Shown piece by piece: positions 25,296-33,798 of a stretch of DNA of 64,000 nt (its first letter is position 1; each line of letters opens with the position of its first letter). Position numbers and translations under genes: made by a program. The notes under the pieces are model-generated. The model had not been told where the DNA came from, did no database searches, and was given only the letters and a program-made list of their open reading frames with translations. This DNA comes from Palsa-1150 sp964531095 (GTDB taxonomy: Bacteria > Myxococcota_A > Polyangia > Polyangiales > Polyangiaceae), in assembly GCA_964531095.1 (NCBI GenBank), contig CAZHED010000013.1, forward strand, positions 1-64,000, read 5' to 3'.

Positions 25296-26579
25296 TCAGA
25301 ACTGCTTGGATTCTGTCGAGCCCTCCAGCGCGAGCGTCGAGGCCCGGCCGCCGGAAATCACTTCGGTGATTTGGTCGAAGTACCCCGTGCCCACTTCGCG
25401 CTGATGCCGGGTGGCCGAGTACCCGTGCGCCTCGGCCGCGAACTCCGCTTGCTGCAGCTCGCTGTACGCGGCCATGCCTCGGTCTCGATACTTCCGGGCT
25501 AGCTCGAACATCGTCAGGTTGAGCGAGTGAAAGCCCGCGAGGGTGACGAACTGGAATTTGTACCCCATCGCCGCGAGCTCCCGTTGAAACCGGGCGATCG
25601 TGGCGTCGTCGAGGTGCTTCTTCCAGTTGAAGCTCGGCGAGCAATTGTACGCGAGGAGCTTCCCCGGATACTTCGCGTGCACGCCTTCGGCGAACTTCCG
25701 GGCTTCCCCGAGGTCGGGCGTGCTCGTCTCGCACCAGAGCATGTCCGCGTAGGGCGCGTAATGCACCGCGCGCGCGATCGCCGCGTCCACGCCGCTCTTG
25801 ATTCGGAAGAAGCCCTCCGTTGTCCGCTTCTCGTCGATGAGAAACGGGCGGTCGCGATCGTCGACGTCGCTCGTGATGAGCTTAGCGCTGTCCGCGTCCG
25901 TACGGGCAACGACGATCGTCGGCACCCCGCACACGTCGGCGGCGAGACGCGCGGCCACGAGAGTACGGATGAATTGACTCGTCGGCACGAGCACCTTGCC
26001 GCCCATGTGGCCGCACTTCTTTTCGCTTGCGAGCTGATCCTCGAAGTGCACTCCGGCGGCGCCCGCTTCGATCATCGACTTCATGAGCTCGTAGGCGTTC
26101 AGAGGGCCACCGAAGCCGGCCTCCGCGTCGGCGAGGATAGGAGCGAACCAGTGCGCTCCACCCTTCCCCTCGGCGTGCTCGATTTGATCGGCGCGCTGGA
26201 GCGCGGCGTTGATCTTGCCGACGACGGTCGGGACGCTGTTGACCGGATAGAGCGACTGGTCCGGGTACATTTGACCAGACGTGTTCGCGTCCGCCGCCAC
26301 CTGCCAGCCAGAGACGTAGACGGCCTTGAGGCCCGCCCGGACCATTTGAACCGCCTGGTTGCCCGTCAGAGCACCGAGCGCGCCGACGAACGGCTCCGTG
26401 TGCAGAAGCTCCCAGAGGCGCCTGGCGCCCATCGACGCGAGCGTGTGCTCGATATGAATCGACCCGCGGAGCCGGTCGACGTCGGCCTTCGCATAGGGGC
26501 GAATGACCCCCTCGTATCGGCGCGCGTGCAGACGTTCGTCACCGAGGTTGTCGAGCTTGATTGCGGCAGCGGTAGACAT
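25296..26579 (-). CDS. aceA: Isocitrate lyase
   Basis: 427 residues, normal for the bacterial enzyme. The catalytic KKCGHMGGK motif is intact, preceded by HFEDQLASE, and SGWQVAADANTSG, the ICL metal/substrate region PILADAEAGFGG and YNCSPSFNW are all present. It splits isocitrate into succinate and glyoxylate, the first step of the glyoxylate shunt for growth on acetate or fatty acids. It lies 16 bases after aceB in the same direction, so the two form an operon, with the divergent XRE/IrrE-type gene as probable regulator. Confidence 0.97.
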   Translation of the reverse strand: MSTAAAIKLDNLGDERLHARRYEGVIRPYAKADVDRLRGSIHIEHTLASMGARRLWELLHTEPFVGALGALTGNQAVQMVRAGLKAVYVSGWQVAADANTSGQMYPDQSLYPVNSVPTVVGKINAALQRADQIEHAEGKGGAHWFAPILADAEAGFGGPLNAYELMKSMIEAGAAGVHFEDQLASEKKCGHMGGKVLVPTSQFIRTLVAARLAADVCGVPTIVVARTDADSAKLITSDVDDRDRPFLIDEKRTTEGFFRIKSGVDAAIARAVHYAPYADMLWCETSTPDLGEARKFAEGVHAKYPGKLLAYNCSPSFNWKKHLDDATIARFQRELAAMGYKFQFVTLAGFHSLNLTMFELARKYRDRGMAAYSELQQAEFAAEAHGYSATRHQREVGTGYFDQITEVISGGRASTLALEGSTESKQF

Positions 26580-26595
26580 GTTGGCTTCCTCCTCC

Positions 26596-28206
26596 CTATT
26601 TGTTCTGCAAGAGGTCGTAAGCAGGCAGAGTCAGAAATTCCTCGAACCGCGCCGAAGTGCACATGCGCACGAAGAGCTCGCGGGCCTCGAGAAAACGCCC
26701 CGCCTGGAAGCGGGCGTCGCCGACCTCGCGTCGTACACGCTGCATCTCTTCGTCGACGACGCGCTCAAAGCGCTCCGAAGTCAGCGGCTCTCCTCCGACG
26801 GTCACTCCGTGGTGCAGCCACTGCCACACCTGCGCGCGCGATATCTCGGCGGTCGCCGCGTCTTCCATGAGCGAATAGAGCGGCACGCACCCGTTCCCGC
26901 GCAGCCAGGCTTCGATGTACTGCACCCCAACGCGAACGTTGTGCCGCAGGCCTTGTTCCGTGCGCGTCCCTTCGGGCACGGCGAGAAGGTCGGCGCGCGC
27001 CACCTCGACGTACTCGCGCTTGACGTCGATCTGGTTCGGGCCCGGCATGTGCGCGTCGAAGACGGCTTTAGCGACCGGGACGAGGCCGGGGTGCGCCACC
27101 CACGTCCCGTCGTGGCCCGCCTTCACCTCCCGCTGCTTGTCCGCTCGCACCCGGTCGAGCGCCACTTCGTTCGCCGCCGAATCTTCTTTGATTGGAATCT
27201 GCGCGGCCATGCCCCCCATGGCATGCACTCTGCGACGGTGGCACGTCCGGATGAGCAGCCTCACGTAGGCGGCGAGAAATCCCTTGTCCATGGTCACTTG
27301 GGACCGGTCCGGCAATACAGCCGATGGATCGGTCGCGCGCTTCTTGATAAACGAGAATATATAGTCCCAACGTCCGCAGTTGAGGCCGGCGGAGTGGTCG
27401 CGAAGCTCCCACAGAAACTCGTCCATTTCGAAGGCCGCCGGCAGCGTCTCGATGAGACAGGTGGCCTTGATGGTCCCCCTCGGGAGCCCCACGGCCGCCT
27501 GGGCGTGAACGAACACGTCGTTCCACAGCCGCGCTTCGAGGTAGCTCTCCATCTTCGGCAGATAGAAGTAGGGGCCCGTACCGCGAGCCACTTGCTCCTT
27601 CGCGTTGTGAAAAAAGAAGAGGCCGAAGTCGAAGAGCGCGCCGGGCGCGGGGCGGCCGTCGACGGTCAGGTGACGCTCGACGAGGTGCCAGCCGCGAGGC
27701 CGCACGAACAAGACCGCCACGCGCTCCTTCAGCGCGTACCGCTTCCCGGTCTCCGGGACGACCATCGAGATCGAACGGCGTACCGCGTCGAACAGGTTGA
27801 GCTGCCCGTCGACCAGATTGCTCCAGGTGGGGCTGTTGGCATCCTCGAAGTCGGCCATGAAGACGTTTGCGCCCGAGTTGAGGGCGTTGATGACCATCTT
27901 GCGGTCGGTCGGCCCCGTGATCTCCACGCGCCGATCGATCAGATCAGGCGGCAGCGGTGCGACGGTCCAATCCGCGGCGCGAACCCCGGAGGTCTCGTCG
28001 ATGAAGTCCAGGGGCTCCCCCGCATCCAGAAGGGCCTGTCGCTCGCGGCGGCGCGCCAGGAGCTCATCCACGCGCGATCCAAACGTTCGGACCAGGTCGG
28101 CAACGAACGCCAGCGCCTCGGCGCTGAGTATGCGCTCGTACCCCGGGAGCATCGGGCCCGTACCGCTCACGCCGCTGGGCGTCGAAAACGTCGAGTCTTT
28201 GTGCAT
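26596..28206 (-). CDS. aceB: Malate synthase A
   Basis: 536 residues from the ATG at 28206 (a GTG lies one codon upstream). The family signature GANVFMADFEDANSPTW is present together with RPRGWHLVERH, the KATCLIETLPAAFEMDEFLW region and CRRRVHAMGGMAAQIPIK, all typical of the A-type enzyme. It condenses glyoxylate with acetyl-CoA to malate, completing the shunt with isocitrate lyase. It is the first gene of the aceBA operon, and the pyruvate dehydrogenase operon in the same window feeds the same acetyl-CoA pool. Its leader contains one copy of the outward-facing motif described for 28207-28338. Confidence 0.97.
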   Translation of the reverse strand: MHKDSTFSTPSGVSGTGPMLPGYERILSAEALAFVADLVRTFGSRVDELLARRRERQALLDAGEPLDFIDETSGVRAADWTVAPLPPDLIDRRVEITGPTDRKMVINALNSGANVFMADFEDANSPTWSNLVDGQLNLFDAVRRSISMVVPETGKRYALKERVAVLFVRPRGWHLVERHLTVDGRPAPGALFDFGLFFFHNAKEQVARGTGPYFYLPKMESYLEARLWNDVFVHAQAAVGLPRGTIKATCLIETLPAAFEMDEFLWELRDHSAGLNCGRWDYIFSFIKKRATDPSAVLPDRSQVTMDKGFLAAYVRLLIRTCHRRRVHAMGGMAAQIPIKEDSAANEVALDRVRADKQREVKAGHDGTWVAHPGLVPVAKAVFDAHMPGPNQIDVKREYVEVARADLLAVPEGTRTEQGLRHNVRVGVQYIEAWLRGNGCVPLYSLMEDAATAEISRAQVWQWLHHGVTVGGEPLTSERFERVVDEEMQRVRREVGDARFQAGRFLEARELFVRMCTSARFEEFLTLPAYDLLQNK

Positions 28207-28338
28207 CACGGTTTACAATTGGGCAGCGCGTCAAAACTATCAAGTCATCGAAAAGCGGACGCAAGTAGGCCACGTTGAGAACTGTCAATGACAATGTGTA
28301 AACCAGTTGATCTTGGAAAATGAGGGAGCCCAGCCGCC
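28207..28338. promoter_or_regulatory. Divergent aceBA / regulator control region with mirrored motifs
   Basis: Facing aceB, the minus strand reads CAATTGTAAACC (28221 to 28210). Facing the regulator gene, the plus strand reads CAATGTGTAAACC (28292-28304). The two nearly identical motifs therefore point outwards in opposite directions. A third element, TGTCA-A-TGACA (28283-28293), lies between a possible -35 (TTGAGA, 28275-28280) and a -10-like TGTAAA (28297-28302) of the regulator gene. This arrangement fits joint control of aceBA and autoregulation. Binding by the adjacent regulator is inferred. Confidence 0.5.
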
Positions 28339-29793
28339 ATGAGCCAGCCCAATCGTGAGCTTCCGCGGCTCGGAGCCAAAGTGCGTGCGTTGCGCCGCCG
28401 CGAGGGATTGAGCCAAGTGCAGCTGGCGGAGCGACTCGGCGTCTCGGCGAGCTATCTGAACCTCATCGAATCGAATCGCCGGCCTCTGCCGGCCGCGTTG
28501 CTGATCAAGCTCGCCCAAATGTTCGGCGTCGACCTGCACGCTTTCGGCGACGACGACGAGGCACGACTGGTCAGCGACCTGATGGAGGCGTTCTCCGACG
28601 CGCTCTTCGACGCGTATCGGCTCACCTCGGCGGACCTGCGCGAGCTCGCCCTACACAGCCCGCTGGTCGCCCGGGCTGTCATCGCCCTCTACAGCTCCTA
28701 CAAGGCGCAGCGCGACTCGAGCCAAGAGCTCGCCACTCGCCTGGAGGGCGGAGAGGGGGCCGGCTTGGACCGATCACGCCTGCCCTCCGAAGAGGTCGGT
28801 GACCTCGTTCAGATGCAGATGAACTACTTTCCCGAGCTCGAAGAGGCGGCGGAAGAGCTCTGGAAGAGAGCCCGGCTCGACGCGGAGGAGCTTTATCCGG
28901 GGCTCATCCGGTGGCTCGACAAGGAGCACGGCGTCCACGTGCGACTCGCGCGCGGCGGCGCAGAGCGCGGCGTTCTCCGGCGGTTCGACGTGGAGAAGAA
29001 GATCCTCACGTTGAGCGAGCTCCTTCCAACCCGCTCGCGAACGTTCCAGCTGGCGCACCAGCTGGCGCTCTTGACGCAGCGCCAGGTGATCGACCGCATC
29101 GTCGCCGACAGTCGCCTGACCACCGACGAGTCCCGGGCGATCGCACGGGTTGCGCTCGCAAACTATTTCGCCGGCGCGGTGCTGATGCCGTACGCCCCGT
29201 TTCTCGAGGCATGCCGCCACGAGCGCTACGACGTCGAGGTCGTCGGCCGCCGCTTCCGCGTCGGATTCGAGCAGGCATGCCACCGGTTCACGACCCTACG
29301 GCGGCCCGGCGCCGAGGGCGTGCCTTTTCACATGATCCGGATCGACGTGGCCGGGAACATCAGCAAGCGCTTCAGCGCCAGCGGCATTCGATTCGCGCGC
29401 TTCAGCGGGGCGTGCCCTCGATGGGGCGTGTTCGCGGCATTCATGACCCCCGGCATGATCCGAATTCAAGTATCCCGCTTCCCCGACGGTTCGGCGTACT
29501 TCTGCATCGCGCGCACGATCCTCAAAGACTCCGGCGGCTACCATTCGCAGCAACCGGTCCAGGCCCTGGGCCTCGGCTGCCGCCTCGAGCACGCTCGCGA
29601 GATGGTCTACTCCGACGGCATGGACCTCGACAGCCCGAAGATGGCGACGCCGGTCGGGGTCACCTGCCGCATCTGCGAGCGCACCGACTGCGAGCAGCGC
29701 GCCTTTCCGTCGATTCGACACCCGCTCCAGGTCGACGAGAACGTGCGCGGCGTGTCGCTCTACGCGCCGGTGCCACTACGGGTCCTCCAGTAG
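28339..29793 (+). CDS. XRE/IrrE-type transcriptional regulator (ScfR/RamB-like, with DUF2083)
   Basis: 484 residues, ATG at 28339 with GGGAG about 10 bases upstream. An N-terminal helix-turn-helix (residues 10-70; LSQVQLAERLGVSASYLNLIE) is followed by an IrrE/ImmA-like domain. Its zinc site appears degenerate: FQLAHQLALL where peptidases have HExxH. The C-terminal DUF2083-like domain has a cysteine-rich end (VTCRICERTDCEQRAFPS). This is the layout of short-chain fatty-acyl-CoA regulators and of RamB, which controls acetate and glyoxylate genes in actinobacteria. Its position divergent from aceBA fits the same role: sensing acyl-CoA and controlling the shunt. Its stop directly abuts that of the convergent DUF3047 gene (TAGCTA). 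Confidence 0.92.
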   Translation: MSQPNRELPRLGAKVRALRRREGLSQVQLAERLGVSASYLNLIESNRRPLPAALLIKLAQMFGVDLHAFGDDDEARLVSDLMEAFSDALFDAYRLTSADLRELALHSPLVARAVIALYSSYKAQRDSSQELATRLEGGEGAGLDRSRLPSEEVGDLVQMQMNYFPELEEAAEELWKRARLDAEELYPGLIRWLDKEHGVHVRLARGGAERGVLRRFDVEKKILTLSELLPTRSRTFQLAHQLALLTQRQVIDRIVADSRLTTDESRAIARVALANYFAGAVLMPYAPFLEACRHERYDVEVVGRRFRVGFEQACHRFTTLRRPGAEGVPFHMIRIDVAGNISKRFSASGIRFARFSGACPRWGVFAAFMTPGMIRIQVSRFPDGSAYFCIARTILKDSGGYHSQQPVQALGLGCRLEHAREMVYSDGMDLDSPKMATPVGVTCRICERTDCEQRAFPSIRHPLQVDENVRGVSLYAPVPLRVLQ

Positions 29794-30462
29794 CTACCAG
29801 GACCAAACGAAGTCGGCGTAGTCCGCGGCGCTCTCGCTCCTGGTCGCGTCGCCGTCGCTCATCAGACCGACGCCCACGACCGGAGGTACGGCGGCGTCGG
29901 CTCGCCCGTCCCCGAAGTGCGCCCGGAACTGCGCCTGAAGATCGATCTCTTCGCTCTTCCAGGCGTTTGCGGAGTCACCCGATTCGAGGATGACGGTGTC
30001 CTGGGCGGAAAACGGGTTGCGCTTGCGATCGCACGTGGCCCCTTTGGGTCCGACCGAGCTCCACACGTACTTCAGCGTGTACCAGCGCCAGCCGCGCTTG
30101 TAGGTGACGTAGACCACCGCGGCCGAGTCTTGCTTCCCGTCGACGCATTCGTTGCCGTCGCGCGGCAGGGTCACGGCTCGCCACTTCCAGCGCAGCGTGC
30201 GGACCTGCGACCGTTCCCCGTCGGGAAGCTGGTAGCCAAGTACGGTGGTCTTCTGGGGGGGCCGGTACCGGCCGCGGATGAACGAGATACCCGGATCGTG
30301 GACGACCGCGTAATAGTCGTCGGGGCCAGATTCACGCGCGACGACCCGCCATTGGGCGGAGTCGATCACGCGCTCGTGTCCGGTCTGCGCTTCGGTCGCG
30401 CCCGCTCGATGGGAGTGCGCGAACCCAACCGCAACGACCGACGCAACGACGAACGCGCGCAT
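29794..30462 (-). CDS. Secreted DUF3047-like protein
   Basis: 222 residues from the ATG at 30462 (MRAFVVASVVAVGFAHSHRAGA), a signal peptide of about 22 residues. The body follows the DUF3047 pattern: a lectin-like beta-sandwich with LRWKWRAVTLPRDG, AVVYVTYKRGWRWYTLKYVW, a W/E pair in NAWKSEEIDL and the C-terminal GVGLMSDGDATRSESAADYA with its acidic residues. The function of the family is unknown, although it is often encoded with periplasmic redox or cytochrome genes. It is the last gene of the YceI/porin/haem operon. Its first 97 bases overlap the end of the preceding frame in another register. Confidence 0.8.
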   Translation of the reverse strand: MRAFVVASVVAVGFAHSHRAGATEAQTGHERVIDSAQWRVVARESGPDDYYAVVHDPGISFIRGRYRPPQKTTVLGYQLPDGERSQVRTLRWKWRAVTLPRDGNECVDGKQDSAAVVYVTYKRGWRWYTLKYVWSSVGPKGATCDRKRNPFSAQDTVILESGDSANAWKSEEIDLQAQFRAHFGDGRADAAVPPVVGVGLMSDGDATRSESAADYADFVWSW

Positions 30463-31073
30463 ATGCGTTTGCGTAGCGTGGCGGCGGACAGTCCGCCAAA
30501 GGCGCCAACCGACCGGCTCGCGGCCCGGAAACCGGGCAGGGCCTTCGCCGGGCGACGACGCAGCGCCAGCGCCAGAAGCACCCCCAGGATGACCCCCCCG
30601 GCGGCGCCATGGCCGTGGCGCGTTCGCCCCATCGCACATCCGTACTCCGGCGTCGGATCGGTGAAGCCGGGCCCGGAGCCGGCGGAAAATGACCCATCCG
30701 CCGAGCTCCCTCCGTCCGCCCCCGCCCCGTACGCTCGGTTGGGGTCTCGACATGCGATGAGGGCGTCGATGTCCGTGTCTCCGTCGCCGTCGCTATCGGT
30801 GTGCCCGGCCTTCGCTTGATCGAGCGCGCTCTTGAGCGACACGGAGCTCAGGGCCACCAATCCAAAGCCCATCATCGTGCGCCCGAACGGCGTGACCACC
30901 GTGCCAAGCCCGCCGTTGAGGTCGCGGTGGCAGATGGTGCATGCCGGCGGCTGCGCGCAGGTCGCGCCCAAGTCCTGATCGATGAGACCCGGAAAGACCG
31001 TCGAGGCGCGGGAGGCCGTCGAAGTCAGCGCGAGCGCAGCGACAATCGCCAGTACGAAAAGACGGGGGCGCAT
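30366..31073 (-). CDS. Secreted c-haem-motif protein with MYXO-CTERM-like tail
   Basis: 235 residues, ATG at 31073. The signal peptide (about residues 1-23, ending SRAS) is followed by one haem-binding motif (CTICH), a calcium-loop-like HTDSDGDGDTD stretch and a Gly/Ser-rich linker. The end then resembles the MYXO-CTERM sorting signal: a cysteine (YGCAMGRTRHG), one hydrophobic helix (AAGGVILGVLLALAL) and RRR. Such tails normally stop there, but here about 50 Arg/Ser-rich residues follow and run 97 bases into the next gene. That tail looks like read-through past a lost stop. It is probably a surface-sorted electron-transfer or sensing protein and sits 9 bases after the porin gene. Confidence 0.8.
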   Translation of the reverse strand: MRPRLFVLAIVAALALTSTASRASTVFPGLIDQDLGATCAQPPACTICHRDLNGGLGTVVTPFGRTMMGFGLVALSSVSLKSALDQAKAGHTDSDGDGDTDIDALIACRDPNRAYGAGADGGSSADGSFSAGSGPGFTDPTPEYGCAMGRTRHGHGAAGGVILGVLLALALRRRPAKALPGFRAASRSVGAFGGLSAATLRKRICARSSLRRSLRLGSRTPIERARPKRRPDTSA

Positions 31074-31082
31074 CGCATCTCC

Positions 31083-32279
31083 TCAGAGATACACGTGATA
31101 CTGCAAGAGCAGCGAGAGAACGTTCGTGTCGCCCGCCGGGCTACCGATCACTTCGAAGACATTGTCGACGCGCAGGTCCATGTGCGACCAGAAGAACCAC
31201 ACGGCGGAGAACCATCCACTATACGAAGGCGGTTCGCCCACGCTCCCATGGTTCATGATCTCTGCGGTGGCCATTAGGTGAATCCCCTGCGCCGGCTCCA
31301 CGTCCGCCTGGAGGAATCCCGCGTATCCGCCGCGGTGGCCGTGCCAGGTCAGCGATTGATAGACGGAGTCCATCTCCGCGAGGAGCACGAGCTGGTGGAC
31401 AGGGGAGTAGCGCGCGAAGACGCCGTTCGCATACCGATAGTCGGTCACCCCGTAAACCACGTCACGCGTCGCGCGCGTAAATAAACTGCTGACCCCGAGA
31501 GCGAGCGCATTTTTTGGCGCGTATTCGAGATAGGCGCTGTAGCCGCGCTCGCGGAAGTCGTCCGGGCGGAGCTGAAAGTTGCCAATGATCCCCATGATCT
31601 CTGCGCGGATCCGGTCTTTGCTCAGAGACAACGCGGCGCCGTATTGCTGGGTCGCATCGACGTCCGTCCGGGTTAGCGCGCGGGCGAAGAGCGTGTGCTC
31701 GATGGCGCGAATACCGAACGGCAGCGCCATACGCCCGGCCCTCACGAGCCAGGCGCCGTCTTCGTCGAGCTCGTAGCCGAGCCAGTGGTCGCGCGAGATG
31801 AGGTTATTTTCCGGAAACCGAGTGAGCGACGCCGGGAGATCACCGGTGGGAGCAAACCCGATCGTACCCTCCGCGCGAAACCTGCCGATTTTGAAGTCGC
31901 CGAACAGGTCGGCCTGCATCGTGATGAAGCGTTGGTCCGACGGCGCCCCGTCGGGGTGCAGGCTGAACCATGCCTCGCGAAAGTCGCCCCCGAGGCGAAG
32001 CGCATCGTCGGTGTGCACGGTTCCCCACGCCAGCCCCGCGAGGGCGCTCGCCTCCTCGGAGGTGTCGCCGTAGCGCGTCTGGAGAAGAAGCTCGCCCTGC
32101 GCGCGGCCATAGGGCGTGAGGGGGCCGCCGCCGGACGGATCGGTGTGGCAGGGCGTGCAGCCCGCGTAGCCGTGTCGAATCATCCACGTGTACGCGTGGG
32201 CGCTCGACGCGCAGAAAAGGGGCAAGAACAAGCCGAGAGCGACGGAGACGGTCCATACGATCGCGCGCGGTGATCTCAT
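31083..32279 (-). CDS. Outer-membrane beta-barrel protein with one N-terminal c-type haem motif
   Basis: 398 residues, ATG at 32279. A signal peptide ends near residue 29 (SSAHA). The mature protein then starts with YTWMIRHGYAGCTPCHTDP, a CxxCH haem site directly after cleavage. The remainder has alternating aromatic and hydrophobic strands (for example FREAWFSLHPDG, GYSAYLEYAPKNALALGV, RYSPVHQLVLLAEMDSVY) and ends in an outer-membrane-type strand LLLQYHVYL. A barrel with an attached haem suggests electron transfer across or at the outer membrane. This layout is known in Myxococcota but its substrate is not. It lies 55 bases after yceI and 9 before the haem/MYXO-CTERM gene. Confidence 0.85.
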   Translation of the reverse strand: MRSPRAIVWTVSVALGLFLPLFCASSAHAYTWMIRHGYAGCTPCHTDPSGGGPLTPYGRAQGELLLQTRYGDTSEEASALAGLAWGTVHTDDALRLGGDFREAWFSLHPDGAPSDQRFITMQADLFGDFKIGRFRAEGTIGFAPTGDLPASLTRFPENNLISRDHWLGYELDEDGAWLVRAGRMALPFGIRAIEHTLFARALTRTDVDATQQYGAALSLSKDRIRAEIMGIIGNFQLRPDDFRERGYSAYLEYAPKNALALGVSSLFTRATRDVVYGVTDYRYANGVFARYSPVHQLVLLAEMDSVYQSLTWHGHRGGYAGFLQADVEPAQGIHLMATAEIMNHGSVGEPPSYSGWFSAVWFFWSHMDLRVDNVFEVIGSPAGDTNVLSLLLQYHVYL

Positions 32280-32334
32280 CGAAGCGGCTCGGTCAATCTC
32301 ACGCGCGACGGCCCTCGGGCCTCGCGCCGTGGGC

Positions 32335-32892
32335 TCAGCTCCCGGCGACGCGGAAGTTGGCGCTCACGTCGACGTCGGGCTTGACGGTCACGCCGAGGTA
32401 CGTCGGCACGGTGATTCCAAAGTCGTTCATGTTGACGCGAAACGTGCCGCGGGAGAGAACGACGGTGGATCCGTCGCGCTTCGCTTCGTAATGAACGGTC
32501 ACCTGCCGCGCTTGGCCGTGCAGGGTTACGGTGGATGGCACGTCCACCTCGACCTTGTCGCCGCCCGCGGGCAGCTTCAGCGCGCTTCGAGCCACGCTGA
32601 GCGTGGCCGCCGGATACTTCTGCACTTCAAGGTATTTCTCTTTCATGTGCCGGTCGCGCAGACCGATGCCGGTCGTCAGATTCGCGAGCGGAACGCTAAT
32701 GACGAGGTTCTCGCCTTGATCGGCGAGGTCGAGCTCGGAGGTGGATCCTTCGATCTTCATGCCCGCGGGCCCGGACGCCACGAAGCTCACGTGCTTGTCT
32801 GTCGGCGACGAAAGGGCCGCATGCGCCAGCGCGCTGACCCCAAAGAGGCTCGTCGAAATGGCCGCGAACCAGAGGCTTCTCCGTGGCTTCAT
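32335..32892 (-). CDS. YceI family periplasmic lipid-binding protein
   Basis: 185 residues from the ATG at 32892; upstream in-frame starts lengthen it outside the signal peptide. The signal peptide (residues 1-25, ending ALAHA) leads into the YceI lipocalin-like fold: VSFVASGPAGMKIEGS, NLTTGIGLRDRHMKEKYLEV, YPAATLSVARS, and DFGITVPTYLGVTVKPDVDV near the end. YceI proteins bind polyprenyl or other long isoprenoid lipids in the periplasm. It is the first gene of a four-gene leftward operon with haem proteins, so quinone or isoprenoid binding for electron transfer is an attractive inference. TTCCAAT occurs twice, 10 bases apart, just upstream. Confidence 0.92.
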   Translation of the reverse strand: MKPRRSLWFAAISTSLFGVSALAHAALSSPTDKHVSFVASGPAGMKIEGSTSELDLADQGENLVISVPLANLTTGIGLRDRHMKEKYLEVQKYPAATLSVARSALKLPAGGDKVEVDVPSTVTLHGQARQVTVHYEAKRDGSTVVLSRGTFRVNMNDFGITVPTYLGVTVKPDVDVSANFRVAGS

Positions 32893-32927
32893 GCAACTCG
32901 ACTCCATGGCCGTTCTCTTGAAACGAC

Positions 32928-32944
32928 TTCCAATAGTTTCCAAT
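32928..32944. promoter_or_regulatory. Direct repeats one helical turn apart upstream of yceI
   Basis: TTCCAAT at 32928-32934 and 32938-32944 (ATTGGAA twice on the coding strand), period 10, 36-52 bases before the yceI ATG. The spacing suits side-by-side protein binding on one DNA face. No regulator is assigned. Confidence 0.35.
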
Positions 32945-33003
32945 GCCCCGGAGCGGCAAGAGTCTTTTTTGTTACGGTTGCGCGACGGGGACGCGGGGGG
33001 CGA

Positions 33004-33759
33004 TCATCCTCGTCCGAAGCGGCGGATCAAGCCTAGCCAGCCGCGGGCGAGGTACAGGGCGCTCAGCCCGATCCAAACCCAGAAGTAAACGTCCATTCGG
33101 CCGACGATGGCCCAAAGCCACAGGTGGCTCGGGTAGTGGTTGATGAACCGCAGGAAGGTCGCGACAAGGCCTGCGACGATCGCAACACCGGTCGCGGGCG
33201 GCTTGTCCACGGCGTCATAGTGCGCTTCCACCGTCGTCGCGCGACCGCTCAGCTCTGGCCGCCGCACGAAGGTCGTGAGGGAAACGGCAGATGCCACGAC
33301 CGTCACCCCCACTATCCCCGCCAGCAGGAAACGCGGGTCGCCCGGGGCCCACGCGAGCCCGTCCAAGCCGAGTCCCCCCGCGCGCCAGGCTCGCACGGCC
33401 AGCGCGCCGACCAGGAGCACCGCCTTGAGCTCGTCGGTGAAGAAGTCGAAAAGGTGGCCGGTCTTCGACGCCAGCTTCTTGAAGCGCGCGAGCATTCCGT
33501 CCGCGCAGTCCAAGCAGTAGCTCAGCTCGAGCACGGCGACCGACGCGATCCCTCCCCCCCACGAGGGCAGCCCCAGGAGCATCACCGCTCCGACGACGAA
33601 GACGGCCAGGTTGAGCAACGTCACCTGGTTGGGCGTCACGCTCGTGCGCGAAACCAGCGCGACGAAGACAGCGGCAATCGGCCGCATGACGTAGAGGTTG
33701 AAGACTTGGTCGTGCTTCTTGCGGGTCTCGCGGTAGACGCGCGCCGCGGTGGAGAACAT
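33004..33759 (-). CDS. CDP-alcohol phosphatidyltransferase family membrane protein
   Basis: 251 residues, ATG at 33759. The full active-site signature is visible: DCADGMLAR, eight residues, G, three residues, D, three residues, D (ending GHLFDFFTDE). This binds the CDP-activated lipid and metal ions. About six membrane segments are predicted. The family includes phosphatidylglycerophosphate, phosphatidylinositol and phosphatidylcholine synthases; the acceptor cannot be told from sequence. It lies between the YceI operon and the TPR/cNMP pair, 39 bases downstream of the TPR gene. Confidence 0.92.
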   Translation of the reverse strand: MFSTAARVYRETRKKHDQVFNLYVMRPIAAVFVALVSRTSVTPNQVTLLNLAVFVVGAVMLLGLPSWGGGIASVAVLELSYCLDCADGMLARFKKLASKTGHLFDFFTDELKAVLLVGALAVRAWRAGGLGLDGLAWAPGDPRFLLAGIVGVTVVASAVSLTTFVRRPELSGRATTVEAHYDAVDKPPATGVAIVAGLVATFLRFINHYPSHLWLWAIVGRMDVYFWVWIGLSALYLARGWLGLIRRFGRG

Positions 33760-33798
33760 GCCGCCGTCGAGCGTAGCAGCGCCGGGCTCGGCCTTGCG

